Positions 10,430 to 21,510 are shown, numbered from the stretch's first letter. The stretch: DNA of 64,000 nucleotides from Geotrypetes seraphini (GCF_902459505.1 NC_047100.1:30628469-30692468), one strand, 5' to 3'. Notes: a model not told the origin generated them from the letters alone. Numbers and translations are program-made.

Positions 10430-11260
10430 GCTCATTTACAAAAGAGAAAAATGTCCCAAAAATGGCATAAGGGAGCGTTTGGACATTTTGTTTGCTCAAA
10501 CATCCAAACTGCCATTTCAAAACACGTATTTTAGACCGTTTTCTATGCTATTTTTCTGCAGTGCATCTAAATCTCAAGGGGATCTGTTTTGAGCAGGACT
10601 AGGGCAGACTTATGATTTGGATGTTTTTATGCAGTAGAAAATTACAGAAAATATCCAGGGCAAAGAACTTGGATGTTTGCAATTAGACATGTTTCAATAA
10701 CAAGTATCAAAAGGTTAGCCAAACTGACCAGATGACTAATGGACTCATGAAGGCATGGCCTCCCTTACTCTCCCAATGGTCATTGACCCCCCTCCCAAAA
10801 TATGAATGAAACAGTACATACCAACCTGTATGACAGCAGTAGATATTATAGCCATCCCTCTTAACAGCAAGCAGGTCTCTGGAGTAATCTGGGGATGCAA
10901 AACTCTGGCTAAAGGCGTCCGCCATCGGCTAGAGTTGGACATGGCTTAAGTGCATCTCAAGGGACCCTCAGTGGTCCGTAAGCATCTTGACAATACCTGG
11001 ATGATCAGAGAAGAATGCATCGCACTATTCAAAGCATTCTGCAGCAGCTGACTGCCCAATCTCCAACTTCAGTGCCTGGAGGGACTCAGAGATCAAATTA
11101 ACGAAAGCCACAGATTTGAAGAATTTTCGCACTGTGGAGTCCTCACCCAGATCTTGGAGGTTCACAAGCACCATAACATCCCCTGCAGTGGTAGTACCAG
11201 GCTGCGTAAGCAAAGGTAGTCATATCATCCTGGTTGTCAGCTGCCGAAACATCCTAAGAC
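10430..11260 (-). repeat. Unclassified interspersed repeat with decayed frames
   Basis: It begins with 'ggggctcatttacaaaag' and continues with internally repetitive text ('ggatgttt', 'aaatgtccaaa'). Two short minus-strand frames follow (10,707-10,925 and 11,025-11,213) that look like decayed coding sequence but match nothing I can name. It could be a DNA transposon remnant. Confidence 0.35.
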
Positions 11261-11278
11261 AACTTGGGGGAGACTAAA

Positions 11279-11350
11279 AAAATAAACCCTTCTCTTTCCT
11301 CTGTTAAATCTTATTTCCTCTTCCTCTTCATAGGAAAAAGGGTAAGACTT
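11279..11350 (+). repeat. CR1 5' UTR direct repeat, first copy
   Basis: It starts with 'aataaacccttctctttcct', contains 'gttaaatcttatttcctctt', and ends 'agggtaagactt'. The second copy is at 11,757-11,831, about 478 bp downstream. Repeated 5' UTR monomers are known to act as LINE promoters in some families; that role here is inference. Confidence 0.7.
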
Positions 11351-11756
11351 TGTTAACTCTAATTAAATCCTGGTGCCTGTGGCTCAGGGTGACTAAAGTA
11401 GGGAAAATCCTGTTATAAATCCTGTGTTTTAGGGTAGCACTGATAGAACCTGCATTTTGTTTAAAATACTGTGTTTTAGGTGGTATAGAGTCTATATTTC
11501 TGTCTTACTAGTATTCAGCCATTGTTTTCTGCTGATTAGGTGGAGAAGGGAGGGGCTCTGGTTTACTTCTAAGGTTAATTGCATTATCTTTGGGACATTG
11601 CTGTGAACAAGGCTGCCCTGGAACTTCATTCAATAAGAAAAGTTGCTCTGCATTTCATATTCTGCTCTTTTCACTGGTTTTCAGCATTATATCTGCTTAA
11701 TTTCTCTTCTCATCCCTATTTCTTACTAAAAAAAAAAAAAAAAAAAGCACAAAAAA

Positions 11757-11831
11757 ATAAACCCTTCTCTTTCCTCTGTTAAATCTTATTTCCTCTTTCC
11801 CTTTCCCTTCATAGGAATAAGGGTAAGACTT
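11757..11831 (+). repeat. CR1 5' UTR direct repeat, second copy
   Basis: Nearly identical to 11,279-11,350, with a small pyrimidine insertion. It is preceded by an A-run at 11,730-11,747 and lies 75 bp upstream of ORF1. Confidence 0.7.
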
Positions 11832-11905
11832 ATAGTCCCACCAACCCCAGGGACCACTATTCATATATAGAGACCCATATAATCAGGACTTCACAACCAA
11901 TCAAG

Positions 11906-12815
11906 ATGACCTTTATTCTATGCAATCACTGTGGTGCTTTAATTCCAAGACATACTATTTGGAGGCTTAAGGCTTGCCCCATCTGTCTTCAACTTGCCAG
12001 TATTAAGGAGGAGCTCTGCAAACTTAAACAGGAATTGAATACAATTAAAGCAGCTTCCATCACTCCACAAAATCATACCAACTTACCACCTCTACCTCAA
12101 AGAATAAAACAGCCCAGGAATAAATGGGTCACAGTAGGCTCAGGAAGACTGCGACATGCAACACAGAAACATCCACCTTCACTAATATTACCTCTACAGA
12201 ATTCCTTCGCTCCACTAGTGCACTGCGATACTCAAGAAAACAGAAGGGAGGTGGGACTGGAACCAATGAAGGTAACTCAAGAGAACAAGCGCACCCTAAG
12301 CACAAATAAAAAAGCCAAAAACAGAAAACTATTACTGTTGGGGGATTGCATCATCAGAGGCATTAACCTTGGAACACAAGGCGAGGAGACCAAAATAGTG
12401 AAATGTCTTCCAGGATCCTCAGCTACTAGGAGTTCCAGGCAAATACTGACTATAATTAAGGAAGAAACTAAGGATTTTAACACTGATGTTGTTATCCATC
12501 TGGGAACAAATGACCTGGCCAACAACTCCACACTTGCAGCACAGAAAGCTTTTCGGGAGCTTTGTAAAGACTTTAGCTTTTTCTGAAATACTGCCTGCAT
12601 ATGGAAAGGGAGAGCAAAGAGTGAAAAACACAGAGGACTTTAATAGATGGCTCAGAGCCTGGTGTCATCAAGAAGGCTTCAGGTACATAGGAGGATGGGG
12701 AAATACATGGAAGGACAAGAAGCTATATTGCACTGATGGGCTACATATTACTACAGCAGGAAAAAGAAACCTTGCAGAGAAATTTAGACAATATTTTTCT
12801 AGGCATTTAAACTAG
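11906..12815 (+). CDS. CR1 ORF1: zinc finger, coiled coil and SGNH esterase-like domain (one frame break)
   Basis: The start ATG at 11,906 opens MTFILCNHCGALIPRHTIW..CPIC, a small Cys-rich finger (residues 6-30), then a short coiled coil (about 33-50), a basic Pro/Gln-rich linker and an SGNH-hydrolase-like domain (from about residue 145). Visible blocks are LLLLGDCIIRGI, where family members usually have GDS, so the nucleophile Ser is Cys here, and HLGTNDL (block III GTND). After a frame change near 12,490-12,580 follow WLRAWCHQEGFRYIGGW and DGLHITTAGKRNLA with the catalytic-type His. ORF1 esterases of the CR1 clade are thought to aid RNP or membrane association. This copy is probably inactive. 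Confidence 0.75.
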
Positions 12816-13006
12816 AAGGTGGGAGTGGTGTATGTACGAAGGACAATTATAGAGACCACCCCCGGCAAAAGAAAAGATGTGATAGTAGTAAAGGCTGCAA
12901 CATAAGCAATATCAGCAACTCATTTCTTAGTATTGCAACGGAAAGTGAAACGACACAAAAATCCATACGAAAAAGGAGATTATCGCTGAAAAATAGCTGG
13001 AAAGCG

Positions 13007-15715
13007 ATGACCACAAATGCTCGCAGTCTAAGCAACAAAGTTCATGATCTGCAAGCCCTGATATTAGAGGCAGATCTAGATATTGTTGCTATCACAGAGA
13101 CATGGTTCAGTGAATCACATGGATGGGATGCAAACATACCGGGATATAATCTTTTTAGGAAGGACAGAGATGGTCATAAAGGTGGAGGAGTAGCTCTCTA
13201 TGTAAAGATCAATATCCAAGCGACCGAAATGCAAGGGACCTGGGGAGAGGAAGAAGCGATATGGATTGCTCTGAAAAGAGAAGATGGAACTTCTATCTAC
13301 GTGGGTGTAGTCTACAGACCTCCGACTCAATCGCAGCAAATTGATAAGGATCCGATTGTGGATATCCAAAAGTTTGGAAGGAAAGAGGAGGTTCTGCTGT
13401 TGGGAGATTTCAACCTGCCGGATGCGGACTGGAATGTTCCGTCTGCGGAATCGGAAAGAAGTAGGGAGATTGTGGATGCCTTTCAAGAGGCTCTGCTCAG
13501 ACGGAACCCACAAGGGAAAAAGCGATATTGGATCTGGTCCTCACAAATGGAGAGAGTATCTCTAATGTTCGAGTGGGTGCTCACCTGGGTAGTAGCGATC
13601 ATCAAACGGTTTGGTTTGATATAACGGCTAAAGTAGAGAGCGGCCGCACGATACTTAAAGTCCTAGATTTCAAACGTATGGACTTTAATGCAATGGGAAA
13701 GTACCTGAAGAAAGAGCTGTTAGGATGGGAGGACATAAGAGAAGTGGAAAGACAGTGGTCTAAGCTGAAAGGAGCGATAAAAATGGCTACGGACCTTTAT
13801 GTGAAGAAAATCAATAAAAACAAGAGAAAAAGGAAGCCAATATGGTTCTCCATCCTAGTGGCTGAGAAAATAAAGGCGAAAGAGTTGGCGTTCATGAAAT
13901 ATAAAAAAACCCAAGAAGAGGAGAGCAGAAAGGACTACAGGGTGAAACTGAAAGAAGCCAAGAGAGAGATACGTTTGGCGAAGGCACAGGCGGAAGAACA
14001 AATGGCTAAAAATGTAAAAAAGGAAGATAAAAATTTTTTAAGATATATTAATGAAAGGAGGAAGATAAAAAATGGAATTGCTAGGCTAAAAGATGCTGGG
14101 AACAAATATGTGGAGAGTGATGAGGAGAAAGCAAATGTGCTAAACAAATACTTCTGTTCTGTGTTCACAGAAGAAAATCCTGGAGAAGGACCGAGATTGT
14201 CTGGCAAAGTTACACGAGAAAATGGAGTAGATTCTGCGCCGTTCATGGAGGAGGGTGTTTATGAGCAACTTGAAAAACTGAAGGTGGACAAAGCGATGGG
14301 ACCAGACGGGATCCATCCCAGGATACTAAGGGAGCTCAGAGAGGTTCTGGCGAGTCCTATTAAAGACTTGTTCAACAAATCTCTGGAGACGGGAGTGATT
14401 CCTGGGGATTGGAGGAGAGCGGATGTGGTCCCTATTCATAAAAGTGGTCACAGGGATGAAGCAGGAAACTACAGGCCGGTGAGCCTCACTTCAGTTGTTG
14501 GAAAAATAATGGAAGTGTTGCTGAAAGAAAGGATAGTGTACTTCCTTGAATCTAATGGGTTACAGGATCCGAGGCAACATGGCTTTACAAAAGGTAAATC
14601 GTGCCAAACGAACCTGATTGAATTTTTTGATTGGGTGACCAGAGAGCTGGATCGAGGACATATGCTAGATGTAATTTACTTGGATTTCAGCAAAGCCTTT
14701 GATACAGTTCCTCATAGGAGGCTGTTGAACAAACTTGATGGGCTGAAGTTAGGACCCAAAGTGGTGAACTGGGTCAGAAACTGGCTGTCGGACAGACGCC
14801 AGAGGGTGGTGGTTAATGGAAGTCGCTCGAAGGAAGGAAAGGTGACTAGTGAAGTCCCTCAGGGTTCGATGCTGGGGCCAATCCTGTTCAATATGTATGT
14901 GAGTGACATTGCTGAAGGGTTAGAAGGAAAAGTGTGCCTTTTTGCAGATGATACCAAGATTTGTAACAGAGTAGACACCGAAGAGGGAGTGGAAAACATG
15001 AAAAAGGATCTGGCAACTAAAATTCAATGCAAAGAAATGCAGAGTAATGCATTTGGGGATTAATAATAGGAAGGAACCGTATATGCTGGGAGGAGAGAAG
15101 CTGATATGCACAGACAGGGAGAGGGACCTTGGGGTGATAGTGTCCGAAGATCTAAAGGCGAAAAAACAGTGTGACAAGGCAGTGGCTGCTGCCAGAAGGA
15201 TGCTGGGCTGTATAAAGAGAGGCGTAGTCAGTAGAAGGAAGAAGGTGTTGATGCCCCTGTACAGGTCATTGGTGAGGCCCCACTTGGAGTACTGTGTTCA
15301 CTTTTGGAGACCGTATCTGGCGAAAGACGTAAGAAGACTTGAGGCGGTCCAGAGGAGGGCGACGAAAATGATAGGAGGCTTGCGCCAGAAGACGTATGAG
15401 AAGAGACTGGAAGCCCTGGATATGTATACCCTAGAGGAAAGGAGAGACAGGGGAGATATGATTCAGATGTTCAAATACTTGAAGGGTATTAACGTAGAAC
15501 AAAATATTTTCCAGAGAAAGGAAAATGGTAAAACCAGAGGACATAATTTGAGGTTGAGGGGTGGTAGATTCAGGGGCAATGTTAGGAAATTCTACTTTAC
15601 GGAGAGGGTAGTGGATGCCTGGAATGCGCTCCCGAGAGAGGTGGTGGAGAGTAAAACTGTGACTGAGTTCAAAGAAGCGTGGGATGAACACAGAAGATTT
15701 AGAATCAGAAAATAA
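13007..15715 (+). CDS. CR1 ORF2: APE endonuclease and reverse transcriptase (two frame breaks)
   Basis: The endonuclease part opens TNARSLSNKVHDLQ (13,010), with ITETWF (13,093), KGGGVALYV (13,180), VYRPP (13,312) and LLGDFNLPDADW (13,396). The frame changes between 13,528 and 13,620, and the closing GSSDHQTVWF block lies near 13,590. The RT has DKAMGPDGIHP (14,290), YRPVSLTSV (14,470), QHGFTKGKSC (14,577), YLDFSKAFDTV (14,677), GSMLGPILFNMYV (14,867) and FADDTKI (14,941). A second break with apparent loss of about 25 residues lies near 15,020-15,063. The C-terminal part (RDLGVIVSEDL ... RSLVRPHLEYCVHFW ... WNALPREVV) ends at 15,715. In life it nicks target DNA and copies LINE RNA. Confidence 0.85.
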
Positions 15716-16144
15716 TATTAAATATTGAACTAGGCCAGTTACTGGGCAGACTTGCACGGTCTGTGTCTGTGTATGGCCGTTTGGTGGAGGATGGGCAGGG
15801 GAGGGCTTCAATGGCTGGGAGGGTGTAGATAGGCTGGAGTAAGTCTTAACAGAGATTTTGGCAGTTGGAACCCAAGCACAGTACCGGGTAAAGCTTTGGA
15901 TTCTTGCCCAGAAATAGCTAAGAAGAAAAATTAAAAAAAATAAAATAATAAAAAAAATTTAAATTGAATCAGGTTGGGCAGACTGGATGGACCATTCGGG
16001 TCTTTATCTGCCGTCATCTACTATGTTACTATCTACCCATATTCTGGGATGGTGGAACCCCTATAGCCGGCAAGGATGCCAGAAGAGGAGCAGAAGGTAT
16101 CTTTTTCTTGGCCAAATAAACCTGATAAAGTATATTAATAAATT

Positions 16145-16330
16145 GGAAACATAGAAACATGACGGCAGATAAAGGTCAAATGGCCTATCTAATCTGCCCA
16201 TCCACAGTAACCATTATCTCTTTCTCTCTCTGAGAGATCCCACGTGCCTATCCCAGGCCCTCTTGAATTCAGACACAGGCCACTGCCATCATCCGAGCCA
16301 GTAGCCACCACCTGGGAACCCCTTAGAACT
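16145..16330 (-). mobile_element. CR1-type LINE 3' fragment
   Basis: 'ggaaacatagaaacatgacg' followed by 'gcagataaaggtcaaatggcc' is the reverse complement of the CR1 3' end at 15,990-16,035 in a related subfamily. Confidence 0.65.
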
Positions 16331-16382
16331 TTTGGAGAACTTGTGCATCTTAAAGACTCCGAATTGTGTTGTTGTTTTTTTC

Positions 16383-16613
16383 TTTTTTTTTAAAATATTT
16401 TATTTATAAATTTTTCATTCTTACAATATTTTAATTGTACATAAAACTTCAAATAATACATGAAAAATTGTGATTACAAATAATTCAATTTATCATATAA
16501 AATATAACCCTCCCCTTTTTTCATTTTTTAAATCCATATAATATACATTCCCCTTCCCTCCCCATTCTAATATAACCATTATTAATGTGCTATGAAATTT
16601 GACCATTGGAATA
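16383..16613 (-). mobile_element. L1-like LINE 3' end, 5'-truncated
   Basis: A T-rich start (poly(A) on the minus strand) precedes AT-rich 3' UTR text. Its far end 'gaccattggaataacgag' matches 'gatcattagaataactag' of the L1 tail at 21,222. It butts directly against Helitron copy C at 16,614. Confidence 0.6.
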
Positions 16614-17576
16614 ACGAGTCCTGTGTCCTTAGTGCCCCTTCCTATGTCCTTAGTGCCCTCCATTGCCTCCTTCCTTTGTCCTTAGAGCCCTTTTCTATGT
16701 CCTTAGTATCCCAGTGCTTCCTTCCCATGTCCTTAGTACCACTTCCTACGTCCTTAGTGCCTCCAGTACCTCTGTCCTGTGTCCTTAGTGCCCCCCAGCG
16801 CTTCCTTCCTATGTCCTTAATACCCCTTCCTACGTCCTTAGTACTCCCCAGTGCCTCCTTCCCATGTCTTTAGTGGCCCCAGTGCATCTGTCCTGTGTCC
16901 TTAATGCCCTTTCCTATGTCCTTAGTACCCCAGTGCTTCCTTCCCATGTCCTTAGTACCCCTTCCTACGTCCTTAGTGCCTCCTTCCCATGTCCTAAGTG
17001 CCCCCAGTGCCTATGTCTTGTGACCATAGTACCCCCAGTGCCTCCTTCCCATGTTCTTAGTGGCCCCAGTGCATCCGTCCTGTGTCCTTAGTGCCCCCAG
17101 TGCCTCCTTCCCATGTCCTTAGTGGCCCCAGTGCCTCCGTCCTGTGTCCTTAGTGCCCCCAGTGCCTCCTTCCTCTGACAGTGCCCCTAGTGCCTCTGTC
17201 CTGTGTCCCCCTCACTGCCTTCCAGACTTTGACCCAACCCCACCCCAGAAGCCAGCCTGCCTCCCATCCCCCTGTGCAGTAGAACCGGTGATCAGCCTGT
17301 TTCCATCTCCCCCCACTGTGCAACCGACCCCCTTGAGCCTCCCATGCACCCCAAAACAACAAAAAACCTTCCGGAACCAGCAGCGTCCCCAGCACTTGAA
17401 AGATGCGACTTCGCGACCCTGATGACATCATTAGAGACAGAGACAGGGAAATCGCGAAGCCGCGTCTTCGCGATTGGATGGGATGGGAGGCTCAAGGGGG
17501 TTCGGGGGCGGCCGAAGACGACGAACTGCTTCCTTATAGTGAGTCGAGAGAGTAGAAGTGCGCATGCGCATTCTAT
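16614..17576 (-). mobile_element. Non-autonomous Helitron, copy C (3' end missing)
   Basis: It shares with copy A the ~31-bp minisatellite (16,615-17,200), the block from 'cccccactgtgcaac' to 'aaccttccggaaccag', and the 'gactcactataaggaagc' segment (reverse at 17,530). The minus-strand 5' side ends at 'tgcgcatgcgcattctat', where it is joined to the CTCF-like satellite instead of the TC end seen in copy A. The CTAG end is absent. Long frames here are minisatellite translations. Confidence 0.7.
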
Positions 17577-17712
17577 CGCCATCTGGTGGAAACAGTAAAA
17601 AAAGACTGAATGTGAATAGGCTGAAAAAAGTTAAAAATACAGTATTTCAATTACAATGGCGCCATCTGGTGGAAACGAGAAAAAAAAGACTGAATGTGAA
17701 TAGGCTGCAAAG
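17577..17712. repeat. CTCF-like ~82-bp satellite, 2 units
   Basis: Units begin CGCCATCTGGTGG (17,577 and 17,660), followed by 'aaacagtaaaaaaagactg' and 'aatgtgaataggctg'. The 13-mer is the reverse complement of CCACCAGATGGCG, which fits the CTCF core consensus CCRSYAGRKGGCR. It is joined directly to Helitron copy C. Confidence 0.7.
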
Positions 17713-18173
17713 TGAAAAGAGATGTAATTAATAAATGTTTAAGCAAGTCTCAGTATTCAGACGGAAAAGGTGACGGGCATCAAGCTCATGACTCTCTGTT
17801 CTCTCACCTTATAAACGGAAAGGAACCAAAAGAGGTCAGCGAGAAAAAGGAACCGCGCCAGCCCAAAGACATTCAAAAATCCCCAAAGGCTTCCCTTTCA
17901 AAGCTGCAGTAGGGAGTCCCCCGCGAGAAATGCACCAAAGCCTCTAGGGACATGCAGAGAAAAGACTTGGCCCTCTTCTATTAGCTATGGCAGTTTCGTA
18001 GAAGAGGGGGTAAGTCATCATATATCACAAGAGAAGATCCGGAGATGCCCTGTGGCTATATAGTCAATACAGAAAACACCCACAAATACATAGGAAATAA
18101 AATAAAAATAAACATACAATTTAAAGAAGCTGAAACTGATGGGTGAAATCTATGTATAATAGTAATGTAGTAG
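17713..18173. other. Insertion-like spacer between satellite clusters
   Basis: No coding match was found in this stretch. The stretch at 18,060-18,145 is repeated in inverted orientation at 26,666-26,770, just past the 3' end of Helitron copy B. A 66-codon plus frame (17,712-17,912) has no support. Confidence 0.4.
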
Positions 18174-18440
18174 TATCGCCATCTCGTGCAGATGGTAAAA
18201 AAGACAATGAACGATGAATGGGCTGAAAAGTAAAAAATACTATATTTCAATTATAGTGTCGCCATCTGGTGGAAACGGTAAAAAAAAGAGTGAATGTGAA
18301 TAGGCTGAAAAGTAATCAAAATACTGTATTTCTGATACAATGGCGCCATCTGATGGATACGGTAAAAAAAAGTGAATGTGAATAGGCTGAAAAGTAATAA
18401 AAATACTGTATTTCTAATACAATGGCGCCATCTGGTGGAA
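18174..18440. repeat. CTCF-like ~82-bp satellite, 4 units
   Basis: Motif starts are at 18,177 (degraded), 18,260 (intact), 18,344 (one change) and 18,426 (intact). Unit text between motifs is 'tgaatgtgaataggctgaaa' and an AT-rich linker. It leads into the foldback core. Confidence 0.75.
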
Positions 18441-18965
18441 GCCATCACAAAGGACAACGAATGAACTAATAGGATTAAGCTGATAACTGAGTCTCTTTTC
18501 TTCCCTATATAAAATATTGTTGATGTTGCCTGGTCGCCATTCATGCTTTAAAGGCGATGCTTACAATTGCCCATACGAGAAACAGGAATCTATCGGCCTC
18601 TTTTACAAATCCACGCTTGCGGCTGTGCTGTGCTAACGGCCCCGAAGCCCATAGAGATTTAAAGGGCTTTGGGGCTGTTGCCGTGCGGCTTTGTAAAAGA
18701 GGCCGAATGTGAGATCTTGATGCCATCTATTTTACCTGGTTCGAGCCTGCGGTTGCTGCTTTGTCTGCAAACATGCGGTATGCATTGATTCCTTCACAGA
18801 TCCACATACTAATAAAGGTTTCAATATACATCAAGTTGTTTACATCATAATTTGTCCATGTGATAAACTATTCTATCCAAACTGCTATCGCAGTTTTTAG
18901 CACGGGAGCCAGTCCATTCATTGCCTTTTGTATTGTTTCCATTGTAATTGAAATACAGTATCTTG
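18441..18965 (+). repeat. Foldback-like element core, copy 1
   Basis: Unique-looking sequence from 'ccatcacaaaggacaacgaatg' to 'agcacgggagccag', flanked by the satellite in forward orientation on the left and a reversed satellite fragment on the right ('gtttccattgtaattg', 18,935-18,960). The same core occurs inverted at 23,263-23,735. It resembles foldback transposons, whose inverted arms are tandem repeats. Confidence 0.55.
18594..18705. mobile_element. 112-bp MITE inserted in the foldback core
   Basis: Inverted ends 'cggcctcttttacaaa' and 'tttgtaaaagaggccg' enclose a partly palindromic centre. The inverted partner core (around 23,480-23,490) lacks it, giving the empty site. Flanks tat/aat suggest a 3-bp target duplication with one change. 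It is related to the TAA-flanked MITEs at 33,067 and 34,056. Confidence 0.75.
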
Positions 18966-19925
18966 GGGGGCGTGGCTTGGAGCTGCAACGGAATGGACGG
19001 GTGATATAGTAGCTCCCTCATATCTTGGATAAATAAGCTTTGAAGAAGAAATTTTTTCATTTGAGACGGTGTTTCTGTGAATATAATGGCAGCTTCAAAA
19101 CAATCAAAGGGAGAGGTGGCTGGTACAAGCGGAGTAAGTGCAAAAAGATAAAAAACAGAAACGTTGACCCCCCTCAAAAGCTCCGTTGCCAGGTGAGGAA
19201 AGAATTGATGTAGGAAATGAACTCAGACAGATTAAAGAAATAGTACTGAATAATTCAAAAAAGATACAAGAAGCCATTGATGAAGTGGCGCTTCTTACAA
19301 GGAAAATGGCAGTGTTAGATAAAAAAATGGATCAGTTAGAAAAAAGAACTGAGGTGACTGAAGCAGAGATTAGACAGTTTAAAACAAATAAAAAGTTACT
19401 TATGAGCCTTACAAGTGATCTGGAAGATTGTATTAATCGCAGTAAAAGGAATAATTTGAGGGTAATTGGGCTGCCAGAAGGATCAGAAAAAAATGATCCT
19501 GTTTCATTTCTAGAAAATTTTTTACCTAAAATCCTGCCGTTAAAGTTCAAGTATCCGATGGAGTTTGAAAGGGCTCACAGAATTCCGACAAGAAGATCAA
19601 ATAAACAGCTGGGACCACGTCCTTTGATATTCAAGCTGTTAAGATTTCAGCAGGTTGCAGAAATCCTGAGACTGGCTAAAGAAAACCGGAATTTAAAATA
19701 TCAGGATTCAAAAATATACATTGTGCCAGACTTCGCCAGGGCTACGGCTTAGAAAAGAAAGAAACTTTTGGACTTTAGACCGAAATTAAAGAGTCTAGGG
19801 GCGAGATATGGGCTGTTTTATCCAGCCATAATGAAGGTCACATATGACAATAAGACTCTTAATTTTGAGGATCCAGAGAAGTTAAGTGACTTTATTGAAA
19901 ACTGTGAATGCCAGATGTCAGTTTA
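18966..19925 (+). mobile_element. L1-type LINE: 5' UTR and ORF1 only
   Basis: It begins with 'ggggggcgtggcttggag', a typical start for these L1s, and carries ORF1 but no ORF2. Sequence after 19,925 does not continue as L1. This is 3' deletion rather than the usual 5' truncation. Confidence 0.65.
19086..19924 (+). CDS. L1 ORF1p-like protein (broken)
   Basis: An ATG at 19,086 opens MAASKQSKGEV, which hits a stop after about 21 codons. The main frame runs from 19,186. It has a coiled coil (about 19,200-19,420, heptads with LLTRKMAVLDKKMDQLEKR), an RRM-like part with SKRNNLRVIGLPEG (19,440), FERAHRIPTRR (19,564) and FKLLRFQQVAEIL. An in-frame TAG at 19,750 is followed by the C-terminal domain with RYGLFYPAIMKVTY and FEDPEKLSDFI, ending at 19,924. 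ORF1p binds LINE RNA as a trimer. The frame has one early break and one stop. Confidence 0.75.
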
Positions 19926-20372
19926 ATTTATTTTAAATGCAGCGAATTGTGTTTTACCATGGCTGCAAGGGTGCTATCTCCAGGGCCTACTTTCAACTTT
20001 TTGGGCTGCCCTCAGTTGGAGAGAGTATCAGGACCCCTTTTAGGGGTTGAAGAAACTTGGGCAGATTATATTTTGCTCCCTCCTGCACTGCAGAGCATGG
20101 AGAACATGGTCACTCACCAGACAGACATCCATTACAAAAAAGGCATGAATCCTAAGGGAACAGTCCCTATGCCCTGATCTGAAATTGCAGGCTATCCAGA
20201 GGGTGTACTGACAGGCAGCCAACCCCCTGGAAACAGACTTTTCCTCAAAGTCTGATCTCCTGCAATCAGGTACAAAAAAACAAAACAAAAACCCATGACT
20301 TTAAAGAAAAATAAATACAAGCAGAAAAGACTAGCTCCTTCTGTTTCGCTTGTAGAAAAGCAAATGAATACC
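19926..20372. other. Spacer, nothing recognised
   Basis: A plus frame of 89 codons (19,908-20,177) has no family resemblance and no splice context. I see nothing else here. Confidence 0.35.
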
Positions 20373-20590
20373 TAGTGTTCTCCCCAGCGTCTTTTAGCCA
20401 GGCGCTCCGCCCGGCTAATTTAGGTGAGCGCCCAGATGTCTTCCTCGAATGACGCGCTTCCCCCTACTCAGTGTCTCACCTTTAAAACGCTCAAGTGCTA
20501 GCTCTGCGAGAAGATCCCCAAGGAGGCAACAGTGATGTGTAAGCAGTGCAGAGGCTTTTATTGCAGGCCAGTGAGATAAGTGCTCACATG
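20373..20590 (+). repeat. Interspersed repeat beginning 'agtgttctcccc'
   Basis: The block 'gtcttttagccaggcgctcc' recurs as 'atcttttagccgggcgctta' at 30,383, and its start is found inverted near 33,510. The class is not identified. Confidence 0.4.
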
Positions 20591-20639
20591 AATTCTATAA
20601 GTGCTGGGGCATTTAATGTGCAGGTCCGTGCTAAAAACC

Positions 20640-20978
20640 TTAACACCATCTGGTGGAAACAGTAAAAAAAAGACAGGCTGAAAATTAAAAGATACAGTAT
20701 TTCAATTACAATGGCGCCGTCTGGTGGAAACAGTGAAAAAAAGACACTGAATGTGATTGGGCTGAAAAGTAAAAGATACAGTATTTCAATTACAATGGCG
20801 CCATCTGGTGGAAATAGTAAAAAAAGACACTGAATGTGAATGGGCTGCAAAGTAAAAGATACAGTATTTCTTTTTTTTCCCTTGAAAATTTATTGAAAGT
20901 TTTACAAAACACAAATGCAAAAGGGAAAATGGTACACAAGAAAAGTATAATATTTCAATTACAATGACACCATTTAGT
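20640..20978. repeat. CTCF-like ~82-bp satellite, about 4 units
   Basis: Motifs are at 20,643 (variant), 20,715 (one change), 20,799 (intact) and about 20,967 (degraded). A T-rich insertion at about 20,870-20,945, apparently a short 3' retroposon tail on the minus strand, interrupts one unit. The last unit is split by the hAT element and resumes at 23,263. Confidence 0.7.
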
Positions 20979-21018
20979 GCAGGGGTGCCCACACTTTTAT
21001 GGCTTGCAAGCTTTTTTT

Positions 21019-21510
21019 TTTTTAATTCTTTATTCATTTTTGAATCTTGCATCAATTGAATTAAACATAATAAAACCATTTTCACATTTCACTTGTATTT
21101 ACAATCAAATATTCTTATATGATAAATTAAATATCCCCCTTTTTATCCTTATTCCTATTCCATATGATATACATTCCCCACCCCAACCCCACATATGTTC
21201 TACCCATGTGCTAAAATGTCTGATCATTAGAATAACTAGTCAATGGCCCCCATATTGTTTTAAAATTATGAATATTCCCTTGTTGTAACGCTATCCCCTT
21301 TTCCATCTTATATATGTGAGAAACTGAATTCCACCAAAATGTATAATTTAATTTAGTATAATCTTTCCAATTTTGAGTAATTTGTTGCATGGCGACCCCT
21401 GTCAATATTAATAACAACTTGTTATTATTTGCAGAAATCGGATTGCAAGCTACTTTTAAAATGACCAAGTCAAAATAATCTACCAACAATAAAATTTTAA
21501 AAAACACAAA
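21019..21510 (-). mobile_element. L1-like LINE 3' end inside the hAT element
   Basis: The minus strand reads the end of ORF2, ILTGVAMQQITQNWKDY and YTFWWNSVSHIYKMEKG, then a 3' UTR with 'aatatgggggccattgacta' and a poly(A) represented by the T-run at 21,010. The same block appears at 45,203-45,662 and 62,331-62,672. Confidence 0.75.

Larger units (their letters stand above)
11270..16040 (+). mobile_element. CR1-clade LINE, nearly complete
   Basis: In order it has a 5' UTR with a repeated segment (11,279-11,350 and 11,757-11,831), ORF1 (11,906-12,815), ORF2 (13,007-15,715) and a 3' UTR ending near 'ctgccgtcatctactatgtt' (about 16,020). The layout, the ORF1 type and the 3' end are those of CR1-group LINEs. 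ORF1 has one frame break and ORF2 two. Target duplications were not found. Several 3' tails elsewhere in the window belong to related subfamilies. Confidence 0.85.

Noticed and set aside
10707-11213. Two minus-strand frames as a host gene
   Set aside because: They lie in an interspersed repeat, have no splice signals I trust and match no family I know. Kept only as an unclassified repeat.
11906-12815. A host GDSL/SGNH esterase gene
   Set aside because: It sits directly upstream of a CR1 endonuclease/RT ORF, and the finger-coil-esterase order is the known CR1 ORF1 design.
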